Below are positions 49,396 through 60,284 of a stretch of DNA of 64,000 nucleotides, piece after piece. The notes beneath the pieces are model-generated. The model ran no database searches. It was given only the letters and a program-made list of their open reading frames with translations, and was not told the DNA's origin. The position numbers were made by a program, and so were the translations under genes. Origin of the DNA: Enoplolaimus lenunculus (lineage: Eukaryota > Nematoda > Enoplea > Enoplida > Thoracostomopsidae); the NCBI GenBank assembly GCA_030248215.1, contig JASANG010001788.1, positions 1 through 64,000 on the forward strand, read 5' to 3'. Position 1 is the first letter of the stretch. Each line of letters begins with the position of its first letter.

Positions 49396-49888
49396 CGTTT
49401 TACTAAGGGTGTGGAACAGGGGCGCAGCATATAACCTAAACAGGGCACCTTGCCAGCCATACGTTTATCGCAGTAGCGGAACCAAAAAGTTCTGGGGGCG
49501 AGAAATCGAATACAGTTCAATATGTAAGCAACAGATACAAACGTTTGTTGCTTGGGTGATCCCGGTGAGAGAGATCCGATCTCGCAACGCGACAGTCAAA
49601 ATAGACGCAAACTAGATAAAGAAATATCGGCACTTTTGGAGCTCCCCCACGGTTCCAAAAAATGAGTTTCTTTTCTACGTCAATTTTGCCCATTCAGGAG
49701 GCTTCCGTCAAATATGAAAGGACACTAAAGCTGGATGAGGGTAAGCACCCACGCTAAACACTTCTCATTCTCGTAGACCAAAATAGTCCAACAGCACCGT
49801 TTATCAACGATTTAGCTGTCTCAATAATGAATTGCTCAGGAGTAGGAGCGGTCCTGAAGGTTGCAAAAAATGCTTGTTTGGTTAATTA

Positions 49889-50100
49889 CAGGGTGTAAAT
49901 GGATAGTAAAAATAAGAGTGATAGTAACAATAAGAGAAACGGATAGTGATCAAAATAACGGAAAAAGATATTGAAGTACCTATAAAACATTCAGATGTTT
50001 TATTTTTCTGAAACTCTTATGAATAACTGTAGCATATCCGTAATGAAAAATTGCAATATACACGAGATTTACCGGAAGCACATATCCGACTATTTCGTGG
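49889..50100. mobile_element. hAT-type MITE, family E, right end lost
   Basis: Starts CAGGGTGTAAATGGATAG followed by GAGAAACGGATAGTGATC, matching the left part of the copy at 42420. The right terminus was not found, and the end coordinate is approximate. Confidence 0.6.
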
Positions 50101-50932
50101 TTAATAGTGAATGACCGCCCCACACGTTTACGTAATGTGAAATTCATGTGAGATGTTTGTGAAGTCTTTCAATCTCTCTTGCGAATGTGATATTTCATAA
50201 TCCGCCACCGCCCCGCTACAGAACTTGGTGATTACGGCTACTGAATGGAAAGCACATTATCTAATTTGAATGTACAATTACAACACGCTCACGCATTTTA
50301 CTTAAAACATGAAATAAGTATTAAACCTGCGAAAACATATCCATGGAAAGATTGAAAGTCTCATAAAAATAACCTATGATAAGGTGAAAAATTTTTTCAA
50401 TCTTCATTCTGTTCGGTATCGGCAGGTTTTAAACAATAGATAAGATACATCATTATACAAAGACTTAAACGCTAACCATCATAAACGATTGCCATTTTAT
50501 AACTATGATTCATTTCAATTATTTATTCATAATCCCTATTTAAAATGAGATTTCATCGCATTTATCTAGACATAACGTTACTGATTGATTTGAAAGTAAG
50601 ATATAAAATCAACCGAAGACTGAGATATCACAAACATTTCTAATACTTGTAAAATAATCAGAAACAATTCCCTCTGAGTTTATGGACACAAATATACGAT
50701 ACACGGGGCTATAATTACTGATGATGTTGAAGACGTATTAGGCTAAATATTCAAGGTTTTTGTTAGGTCCAAAACACGTAAATCAGCCGTAGAATGTAAA
50801 AAGAATCTTTTCACAACCGCAATTACTTTGTGATACTTACACCTTGTTCCCTACTAACGTATTTTGACATTTTGCAGAATTAGCGTTTTACGTACACTAA
50901 TTCTGAAATTTTTATGATTTTAGAATAGAGTT
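50101..50932. other. Intergenic, 3' flank of the bZIP gene
   Basis: AT-rich, with no gene recognised. It should include the 3' UTR of the minus-strand bZIP gene. Confidence 0.4.
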
Positions 50933-53732
50933 TCACTTTGCAATCGCACTGATCAGTTTAGCCTTCATTTCCGCAGTCAATTTCTCGAGTCGCTCCACAG
51001 TCAGTCTGAGTTCTCCGTTTTTGAGTTCTAAAATTCGGCACTCATCTTTCGCTTGTTTAATACGGAGTTTCTTTGCGAGTCGACTTTTTCGACATGATAT
51101 ATTATTTTGTCGTCTTCGTTCACGATATAACGGATCCTTATGTTTGTTGCTGTATTTTGATGACAAAATGCTGCGTTTGAGTCTTGTCAAATCTGATGCT
51201 GATACATCAGTTTCAGTGTCTATCGATACTCCACTATCTGAGTACATCGATGACGCTCGAGACAGGCATGGCTAAATAGAAAAACATGAACACTGTTAGG
51301 TACATATGGGCATTGCCTTTTATCCGCTCCCCATTTATGTCAAGATTTACGTAACGAGACTTAAACTTAAGCTTAGACAAAGACACAAGTTTAGGTTTAG
51401 GCATAGGTAAATCCTTTAAGCAAAACCGTAAATGGTGGAAGTGTACGAAACCAGCATTTTGCATTTGTTCGACATAACCCTTAGCGTAATGACGATGAAT
51501 GTGTACCTTGTGGAAACTAAGTGCGGTTTTACACGTTAGCCACAATCGCTAAATAAAGACCATTTCTCAACATATATAATGCCCTGATTAAAAGGCATAT
51601 ACTACTGCTATAGTGCAACCGCTAAAATGCACTTCTAGTCGTTGTTAATAAGCAATATCCATGACAAAATTCTGCAGTGAAACCATTGTGTGATCATAAA
51701 AACCACTAAACAAAAATTAAGTTATTACTGCAATCCAACTCGTGACAGCAGTTTTCACGCACTACAACTCCATCGCACTTACGGAAGCAACTGCAATGCG
51801 ATTGTTAGGTACTAAGTCCGGAGTTGTTGTTGACGACACTAAATCCACTTGAGTCTCATCAGAAGCAATGCAATGGTCGTTGAATGTTGTTGGCTTAATA
51901 AATTCCGACACAACGTTCCAGTCTTTGATATAGGTCTAAAATTATCATGATTAAACTGCGATGTGAAAAGATTTTTTTATGAATTACGCAATACAAAGCT
52001 TTCATAAATAAAATATATAATCGAAAACATGCTTTACACGAAACAACTAAAACGAACAAAAGGGCGCAACATTTCTGACATGTCATTAAAATTGGCCAGT
52101 CATTAAAATTGACCATTCTCAATGAAGTCACTCTGGCCAGAACAATGCTTAAAAATAAACGTTGGATACACTACTGATGCATACAGCAAGTAGCTCCAAA
52201 ACATAGCCTACGCTGAGACAAATTTGCACTGATACTAACCCTATCACAATAAGATCCATGATCGTGAGACACAACTCTTCGCAGGTGCTCTGGATTACCG
52301 CGTTCGTGTGTTTGTACTCCAGACTGCCTGCACTCTGTTACAGAACCAACGACCGACTCAATATCAAGCCACGAAATTTCCGGCAAATCGTCATTGCTTG
52401 TGATATTTTCTTGAAAATTATTTTCTTTGCAGTCGTCCCATATCGCCGACTGTTCAGCAAAAATATTATTTACACTCGTGCCACTTGAAAAATTGCCAAT
52501 GAAACACGTTTCAAGTGCTGATACAGCAGATAAGCTACAATTATTATTTGAACCAATAAAATTACAAACATCATTATCATTTATAGTAAAACAATTATTG
52601 TTCAGGGTTTGATCGCCCAGCACCGTTAATTCACTCTCATTAGCACTAGCTTCACTGACACTATCATACAGATCATTAATCGCAGTTTTGTGCAATACGG
52701 ATTTATCAGTATTTGCAGTACCCACACCTTGTAACGTGTCAACCGACGCATCGTCAATGATATAATCCGCAATAACCGCTGCACTTTCAAGCAAATTGTC
52801 CCACATGTTATCCCCGCTTGCCGTAACCCTGCCAATAAAACTGTCGATTGAAGACTGGCGCTCAAGCCACCACGGGCTCCCAGCATTTTCAATTCCATGG
52901 CTCGATGAAGGTGCTGCGGTACAGAGATTTGTAAACTCTACTGTCGTGTCCGGCGGACCAGTTAACTCAAGCACAGCCTGCTGATCTGATACCGTGCGGT
53001 CAATGCCAGATACTGGCGACCCCCCATTTTGTTCAGAATTATTTTGATGTACTTCGTTCGATCCAGAAACAAAACGCTGTGCCTGGATGTCATAGCAGAA
53101 ATTTGAATCTGAAGCTGGTGCGTTCAATGAACACTTTTGATCCTCAAATTGAGGATATTGACATTCGCTGACGCACTCAGCTGATGCTGCCCAATTCCAT
53201 GGATTGCCAGAAAGTTGTGAATCTAAATTAATTACGCAAAGAACGTAATTCTTTTTTGCTGTATTTTTTAGTTATGAAATTTTAGCAACACCATTAGCAA
53301 CCAAATCCAAGCTTTCCCAGTGAATAGCGAATGTTTACATACGGACCATTATATTACCTTTTATATGTTTACCACGTTGGGGAAAATAAAAAATTGTAAG
53401 AGCTTTAAATACCAGAAAATCCGTGGTAAAACACTATATATACCAAAAATTAAAAACTTCAGTTGCACCCCGCTAACTGTTTTGCAACCATGTAAATTCA
53501 CGAATTTCGAATTTCGTTGCAGCTAATCTCACCCAACACTAGGCCCACCTTTTCAAAACATCACAAATTGTTTTCGAAAAAAACTAACCAAACTCGCAAC
53601 AAGTTGTTGCACCACCCAGCGGTACACCCTGTTCCACTTCTGGAGTTACCAGCGTCGTAGGAATACCTGCCGCATTGACGGTCCTCGTAGGATTGGTACC
53701 CGCTACTGAGCGGTATGTCAGGCTCCCGCATG
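50933..53732 (-). CDS. C/EBP-like bZIP transcription factor
   Basis: A nuclear DNA-binding protein. Phase-matched minus-strand exons are 53732-53589, 53222-52240 and 51271-50933. The last encodes the bZIP: basic region YRERRRQNNISCRKSRLAKK followed by a leucine zipper ending in EKLTAEMKAKL, 19 residues before the stop. The NN-x3-RKSR signature is that of C/EBP rather than CREB or AP-1, but the residues after NNI are S-C where C/EBPs have A-V, at base-contacting positions. The large middle exon (327 codons) is acidic and rich in Asn and Ser, as expected of an activation region. The exon at 53732-53589 is Thr/Gly/Val-rich and starts in phase 1, so at least one more 5' exon must exist; a candidate is at 54960-55043. 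More than 485 aa are visible. An alternative assignment is a divergent PAR or NFIL3-like bZIP. Confidence 0.82.
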
Positions 53733-53926
53733 CTAAAACGTAACAAATGTCTAGCGTTTTAAAATACAAACGAACGCATACGAAGGTACACTAATTTGTT
53801 TACTCCAGAATCCATTGCTAATTTACCGAATCCGAATATTGCATGTTGCAAATTTCAGTTACATCTATAATATGTTTCACAATATCAACGCAATGCCAGT
53901 CACATAACTTTTATAAACGTTAATAT

Positions 53927-54307
53927 CAGGGTGCAAGCGGAATTACAATTTACCGGAACCGGAATTTGAAAATTTTACTGGAACCGGAACCGGAAAGTGA
54001 AAAATGCATTTAACCAAAAATTTCGTTTTAATCTTATTTTTTTTGCTCTATTATTTGTGAAATAACCTTAGTTGAACATAGGTATTTATTTTATTTGTTG
54101 TATTTTAGATTTTCATCATCGACTGAAGTGAAATCCACCATCAATGGCTTATATTCGGAGTACAAGTGGCTTTCAAAAGAGATTCTTAAAAATTAGCAAA
54201 GTTAGGAAAACGGCCAAATTATAACGCCGGAATTTTTAAATCCGGTAAAAATTTACCAGAACCGGAAGGTGAAAATATGCCGGAACCAGAATTCCGGTTG
54301 CACCCTG
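53927..54307. mobile_element. hAT-type MITE, family D, with perfect target duplication
   Basis: The ends are CAGGGTGCAAGCGGAATTAC and GAATTCCGGTTGCACCCTG, with CCGGAA units inside. The 8-bp duplication GTTAATAT is exact on both sides (53919-53926, 54308-54315). Confidence 0.92.
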
Positions 54308-54959
54308 GTTAATATATTTCGTGCCCGACCTCAGTTTTGAGATTTGTGACCTTAAGCAAAATTTTTTTAATTAATATAACATGATATCTAGAATTTGTTT
54401 AAAACTGAAAAACATATAGCCTAACACTGTTGGATTCAAATTGTGCGGTTTATTTTTAATAATCATTGTACTACTCATTCACTTGTTTTTGCATCTTTGT
54501 GTTCTGTCAGAATTTAATTGTTTTTGCGTTGTGAACTGAATACCAAAAAGTTTTTGTATGCACAGAACTGTAGCAAAACGCTACTACAGGAACCTTTTTG
54601 TGCTCGTCAGAGCCCTATTTTAACATTGACATTACGTAGCGCATGTTTTAATGGTGGTAAACGTTTTGTCTCTGACACGATTCCTAAAATTTACTCCTCT
54701 CAATCACGACATAAACAATAGTATAGTTAACTAAATTGAAATGGAAAGTATTGCCGTTGTCGGGAGTGAGGATTCCGCTCGCTTTTCGGTAATCAAAAAA
54801 TAAACTTGTTGCTACGTAGATTCTATTGAAGTCTTGCTTCGCTCAATAAATATTCATGTTGCCACGTTATTTACGTATTTTATCGTACCGCACTGAAGAG
54901 AAATGTTTCAATGAGTTCAATAAATTTATAATTACATACGCAAGGATTAAGCGACTTAC

Positions 54960-55043
54960 ACCCCGCCATATAATCGTTCAACAATGAATTCGGCGAACAT
55001 GGTTGCAGGTTTACGATTGGAAACCATTTTTCTTTATTGTATT
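54960..55043 (-). CDS. Candidate upstream exon of the bZIP gene
   Basis: On the minus strand an acceptor-like TTCCACAACAG is followed by an open frame with VNLQPCSPNSLLNDYMAG and a strong donor GTAAGT. It ends in phase 1, which fits the phase-1 start of the exon at 53732. The piece SLLNDYMAG loosely recalls the hydrophobic activation motif of C/EBP proteins, but this is weak. It starts in phase 1, so the initiator codon would lie further upstream. Confidence 0.35.
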
Positions 55044-55317
55044 CTGTTGTGGAACCAAAGAATGTAATGGTGAAGGTTAAACTTGATCTGAAAGCAATAA
55101 CCAAAATTATATTCCTAAGACGAGCACAGCGTATGAAGACATGCACCGCAGTATGTACACACTCTTCGAAGAGCCGTGTATTCGCAAGTGTTACATGTGC
55201 AATACATGCGGAAATTAACAAAAAATATCAAACTTCAAACCTCAACATTCTGTGCTTCTAAGCTGTATTCATCGCTCATAATGCTTAAATCAACATCCAG
55301 TAAGATTCGCTAACGGG

Positions 55318-55618
55318 CAGGGTGCAACCGCAATTCCGATTCCGATTAAAATTCCGATACAAAACAAGTTCCGATTCCGATTTAACATAAATAGTTGATT
55401 GTAGTTCAGCTTTTACAGAACCAAAAATCATAGCCAGTTTGTTCACGCTGCGTTTTTGAAAATTGTTGCCAGTCAGCAGACACCCTATTAAATAAATATT
55501 AAACATGTTAATACAAATTATTCGTACACTGAAAAATTTCAGTTCCGATTACAATTCCGGTATAAATTTGTTGTTCCGATTCGGATTCCGGTATAATACA
55601 GTGTCGCTTTGCACCCTG
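55318..55618. mobile_element. hAT-type MITE, family C
   Basis: Runs from CAGGGTGCAACCGCAATTCC to GTCGCTTTGCACCCTG, with CCGATT units near both ends. It is intermediate in length between the other two C copies. Confidence 0.82.
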
Positions 55619-57360
55619 ATAATTGGTCCCATCCTATACCCCCAAATCCGTTCCAGAAATGAATGAAATTGTGTCACGTACAATGCCTGTTCTCTTTATA
55701 TCTCAAAGCCTTAGCGGTATCATTGTTGCCGCATTTCCACACATTTCTCAGCGCTCCTTCGTTATAGGGTCATAAATTAATTAAAATCGAAAAAAGGTTT
55801 TTTTAAAATTTTTTGGTATTTTCGTGTTTACCTCAATGCGGTTAATCATTCCGAAAAAATTTCATTCAATTTTGTAATTTTATAAGGGTCCCCATATAAT
55901 CGAAGAATTTTTTCCCAAAGATGAAGGTGGAAATTTTTTACAATAAACTCAGCCTGCAAAAAGACCGGCAAAGCAACTATACGTATTTCAGGAATCTTTC
56001 TTTGTGTACCAAACAATGGTTTATTTTAGCCCTTATGGGTGGCAACCCCCCTCTCATCACACCTGATAATTGCAGTTAAGAGAAACTGAAACTCTTAATA
56101 CACGAAAAGCCAAAAAAATGGGGAAGTGAAAAAATTTTAAAAAATGGTATTTCTTACTGTAGGGAACCGAATAACAGGTAGACTGATCTTCATCTAGATT
56201 TTCTTAGGAAACTACGGTTTAGCGACTATCCGCTACGGACTCTTGTTATGGATACAGACTTCTATTAAATTAATGGGATGCAAAATGAAGACCCATTCTT
56301 ATTCAGGAGAATACAGTATCCAAATTTTTCAAAAAAGGAACCAATTTCGATTTTTATTAACTTTTGAGCCTGTATCGAAAGATTTCTCTAACCTAAAAGC
56401 ATAACGATACAACGCTGCAGCCTTTTTAAGCACGTACCTGCTACGTTAACTTCCTCCGTCCGCGACTAAAGCAACTTTGTGGCTTGAAACCGCGTTTCAA
56501 TTACAATTGAAATTGTTTAATACAATTAGCAACAAGAAGCTCCCTTCTCTGGAGCTTCACCAAGATATTTGCAGGATACTCACACTATTAACGCAATATA
56601 TGCGTTTTTGATAATAAAGACTAGTAACAAACAGCACAGTTAAACGTTAGAAACCAAACTATAATACTGAGCAAACTAAAACAAATTCACAACGTTGCCT
56701 TTAAATTGCGCAATATTGTGCAAAAATAAACGTCATACACAGACAGTTGATGTCATGTATGATGTTTACATCGCTAAAAAGGCTTGAGCGACTTTATTCA
56801 ATAGAGCTCTATTGCTGGTAATGTAGGATTCTTAAAAACCTGTCAAGCATTACATAATTGTTGTTTACTGCGTGGAATAATGAATACGCAATGTGTAAAA
56901 TACGGACTGAAACCTGTATATTTTTAGTATAACGACGGAAAGAAGTTCAAATAGTTTAATACAGACAGCGAAGAAAACTTTTAAAATATACATACTATAA
57001 ATCCTCAGTATTGCCGGGAAAACGCGACTGAATCTCATACGGACGTAGCACAAGGGGGGACCAAGAAGCCTAGATCCCCTGGATAAATTTTGGCCCCGCT
57101 AGTATTTTCCACCTTGTTTTGCAAGTCATTAATAACCTTGGAATGCCCCTCCTGAAAAATTTTCAGCCCCAACTAGCAAGGTTTGCTGGCTACGGGCCTG
57201 ATCTCATATGAATTGAATGTTAACTGGCTTAAATCTGAATGGCTGAATAAACAACAGCTCAAATGCTATAGCTCACCAGGCAAAACTGTAGACAGGGCCG
57301 TATTGGTGGCATAAGCATATTAATAAAAGCTTCAGCTTGTCTAAAGCCTAAGCGTAAAAA
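55619..57360. other. Intergenic; internally deleted family A MITE at 56153-56321
   Basis: CTGTAGGGAACCGAATAAC at 56155 and a right end TTCTTATTCAGGAGAATACAG near 56321 bracket a short family A derivative. A family G-like piece (GCATAAGCATATT, GCCTAAGCG) begins near 57305. No gene recognised. Confidence 0.5.
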
Positions 57361-57756
57361 AAGGGTAAAACCGGAGGTGAAAAATACCGGAGCCGGAACA
57401 AATCGTCGTAGCCGGAGCCGGAAGTGAAAACGGAGGTGAGGCGCAGTTTAGATTGTTAAAAGATGTTTTATTTGTTTTGTCAATAACTGTAATGTGATGT
57501 AAATTGTTCGGGTTTACTATCTGTGCTTGAATGACTTTTAAGGTCTAAATGAGGTTCTAATTTTTAGCTGTCCCTGTCGCTGTGAGATCAATACAGAACA
57601 TTGTATTTACCTATAACAAATACGCTTATATATTACAAAATCTCGGCTTCACTACCGAAATTGTCGGAAGCTCCGGCAAAAATTCTACCGGCCCGGAGCC
57701 GGAAGCCAATTTTCTCTCGAAGCCGGAGCCGTAGGCACACCTCCGGTTGTACCCTG
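57361..57756. mobile_element. hAT-type MITE, family B, probably inside a family G piece
   Basis: The left end is degenerate (AAGGGTAAAACCGGAGGTG) and the right end is canonical (CACCTCCGGTTGTACCCTG). TTAGGC-type family G sequence lies on both sides (57305-57360 and 57775-57850), so B probably entered a G element. Confidence 0.75.
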
Positions 57757-58292
57757 CAAGAATGATCTACCTTAAAGCCTAAAGCCTAAAGTCTAAGCAA
57801 AAAATATATCTTAAGCTTATTAGCTTAATACTTTGTGACAGTCCCATAGAAGAACCCTTCACCACTGATCCCGAGCTGCTTTACCAAGTTATAGTGCAAA
57901 CGCTCGCAGATTTAAAGTTTAGAGGTTAAAACGTTCGAACCAAATGTCTTGCTGCTTGAAAAATAGTACGGCCGAACATTAGCGCACCGAGATTCATGAA
58001 AGCATCTTCATTAAACCTCTGGGGTCTACATTTCGAACACTTGCCAAAAGAAGACAGCACAGTTACAGACTGCATGTTTCGCATAATTTCGTACTATTAT
58101 AAAGAAATCCTAATCAAAGAGGCGTTTAGCCAGTTGTCCAGCTTCGTTTTGCAAATAATGAAAATAGTGATAAATGTTTTAAAAATTTTATAAAGTTTGT
58201 ATCCTTCAATGAGTCGATTTGTACCCGAGAAACTCACTTCATATGTTTCAGCAGTAGTAGCTCCGGTTATATTCATCTCAAGTTGTACTTAC

Positions 58293-58499
58293 ACTGTAAA
58301 AAATGGTGAGTCAAATTGACTCTCTCCGAAATAGGCTCTACGGGCTAAACTAACTGAGTAAAATTCGACTCCGCCAGAGTCAAATTCGACTCACTAAGTC
58401 ACACGTTTGACTCTGACGGAGTCGAATTTGACTCAGTTTGTGTAGTCCCGTAGAGCCTACTTCGGAAGGAGTCAATTTGACTCACCATTTTTTGCAATG
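58293..58499. mobile_element. Palindromic MITE with TA flanks, family J
   Basis: About 207 bp with long inverted ends CACTGTAAAAAATGGTGAG and, inward from the right, CATTGCAAAAAATGGTGAG, between TA dinucleotides at 58291-58292 and 58500-58501. Repeated GAGTCAAATTCGACTC units make most of it self-complementary. It is the best-preserved J copy. Confidence 0.88.
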
Positions 58500-58984
58500 T
58501 AGTCGCTCATGCAATGCACGTGAAGAGACCGAGCTGAGCTTATATTTTTTGCTACAGTTCTACATTTATCGATATTTGTTTCTTTCAGAAAGAGAAAATG
58601 TAGGAAGATGGTACTGGATGATCAACAATTTATTCAGAGCGCAGAAAAGATATAAGGAACAAACCATTTATAAAAGCGGTAGGAAAATTTTGCTAAAATG
58701 GAATTCTTTAATGCTGTCAAAGAATTTTTTGCGCCAAGATCTTGGTCATGATGTGCATCGATGAGAACTCCCGCTATGCGCCCAATTTAGGATCAGCTTA
58801 TTTTTAAGAGATCATAACAAAAAGTTGGTGGAGCGAGTCCCAGATTCTGTTCAAATATTGCTTAACTTTAATTATAATGGGAAATTTTATTTACAAGAAA
58901 TGTCACTTGTTAAAATCAGTTACAAAAAGACGAAACAGTACACGACAAACAGTTTCCACCTATACCGAATTTGTTTCAATATTT

Positions 58985-59094
58985 TGGCATTCTAAAATGG
59001 TGTGTTTACACCATAAAAGCTGTATAGCGTTAAAAAGGAATTTTGCGGTAACGAGTATTTTTTGTTTTTCGGTTCTGCTACCGGTTGCACCCTT
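58985..59094. mobile_element. Right-end fragment of a family D MITE, reverse orientation
   Basis: It ends CTACCGGTTGCACCCTTGG. The adjacent part (TTCTAAAATGGTGTGTTTAC) is the reverse complement of the D interior seen at 35590-35610. A family E-like scrap (59099-59150) and a family J right end (59150-59215) follow directly, so this is a chain of broken insertions. Confidence 0.65.
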
Positions 59095-59215
59095 GGTAAT
59101 CACGTATATATGTCTCACAATTTTTCATTACGGATATGCGGCAATTTACGAGTTTGTGTAGTCAGGAAAAGCCTGTTTCCAAGAGAGTCAATTTGACTCC
59201 CCATTGTTTACAGTG

Positions 59216-60284
59216 TAGCAAACTACAAGGTTTGTTTTTGGCAAAAAATCTGCGAAACAGGATTTGTAGTTTCATTGTTACATGAACATATATAATCATA
59301 CGTTTAGTTCACAATTAAGGCGTTACACAGTTGTGGATGTTGGATCATGAAAATGTGGCCACGGTAACTAATACTGAGGTTCCCTGAAAACCAATAACCG
59401 GTGACACCTTATACTTGACCGAATAAGCAATTAAACGCGAAATACCAGCTTGATCGACAGCTCTATATAAATCAAAGCAGAAACTAAGCTTCTGTACCAG
59501 ATTGGTTGGGTTAAAGGTGAGTGCAACTGAACCGTCTCTTTTATTTTTATGCTCCATTCGAACTATTAAGAAACGTATGCAATTAAACCTCTTATACAGC
59601 TATCAGGAATCAACGAACACCATACGGTTATCAAATAGCATCACAAAAATTGAACTATCAAAACAGCGAAAACTTCCTGCAAGAATTAAGATTGATCCAG
59701 CGATATGTGAAGTTTTGCCTATGCCAACAGCGTAGACAGTGTCTTGAACGTTGCGCCTTGATTTAAAGATTTAAACAACTGGTATATATGTAGTTGATGT
59801 TAAAATAGTCTAACATAACTCTAGCAGGTTTAATTTTACAGTTTATTTCGTATGAAAACCGAAATTCGATTTAACGCTCTCATAACGTGTCTTTATCTTC
59901 GCCCAGAGACAATTATGAACAATGTGTTCGGTTTCGGTTCGAAATGTTTTGATATTTCACATGATCCATGTTCCTTTGAGAAACATACCGTTTTTCCGCG
60001 GGACTGTAATAGAGTAAAGTTTAGGCTGATTTAGAATAATTTTGGTTATATCTAGGCTTAGGCCTAGGCTTGGTTATAACTTATCCTTACGCTGAGGCCT
60101 AGACATAGGGATATGTTTATATAATGTTACGCCCCTCAAAGTAACACTGGTCTCTCACATAATTAAATAATAAACCAACTAGGCACGAGCTCCGTATAAA
60201 AATCGGATAAATTTGGGGGCAAAGCATGGCCCACGGTGTCCATCCAAGTAGAAACAATGATTTTTAGAAAATGTTATACTGTTG
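59216..60284. other. Intergenic; one unassigned minus-strand ORF
   Basis: A 70-codon minus-strand frame at 59345-59557 reads smoothly, but no family, start context or splice partner supports it. A TTAGGC-type family G fragment ending GTTACGCCCCTC lies at about 60005-60140. The sirtuin 3' UTR should end here. Confidence 0.35.

Noticed and set aside
54880-55221. 113-codon minus-strand ORF as a whole gene
   Set aside because: Only the last third has splice-consistent edges; the rest has no similarity or supporting signals.
59345-59557. 70-codon minus-strand ORF resembling beta-barrel strand patterns
   Set aside because: The resemblance is only hydropathic and no motif of VDAC or Tom40 is present.
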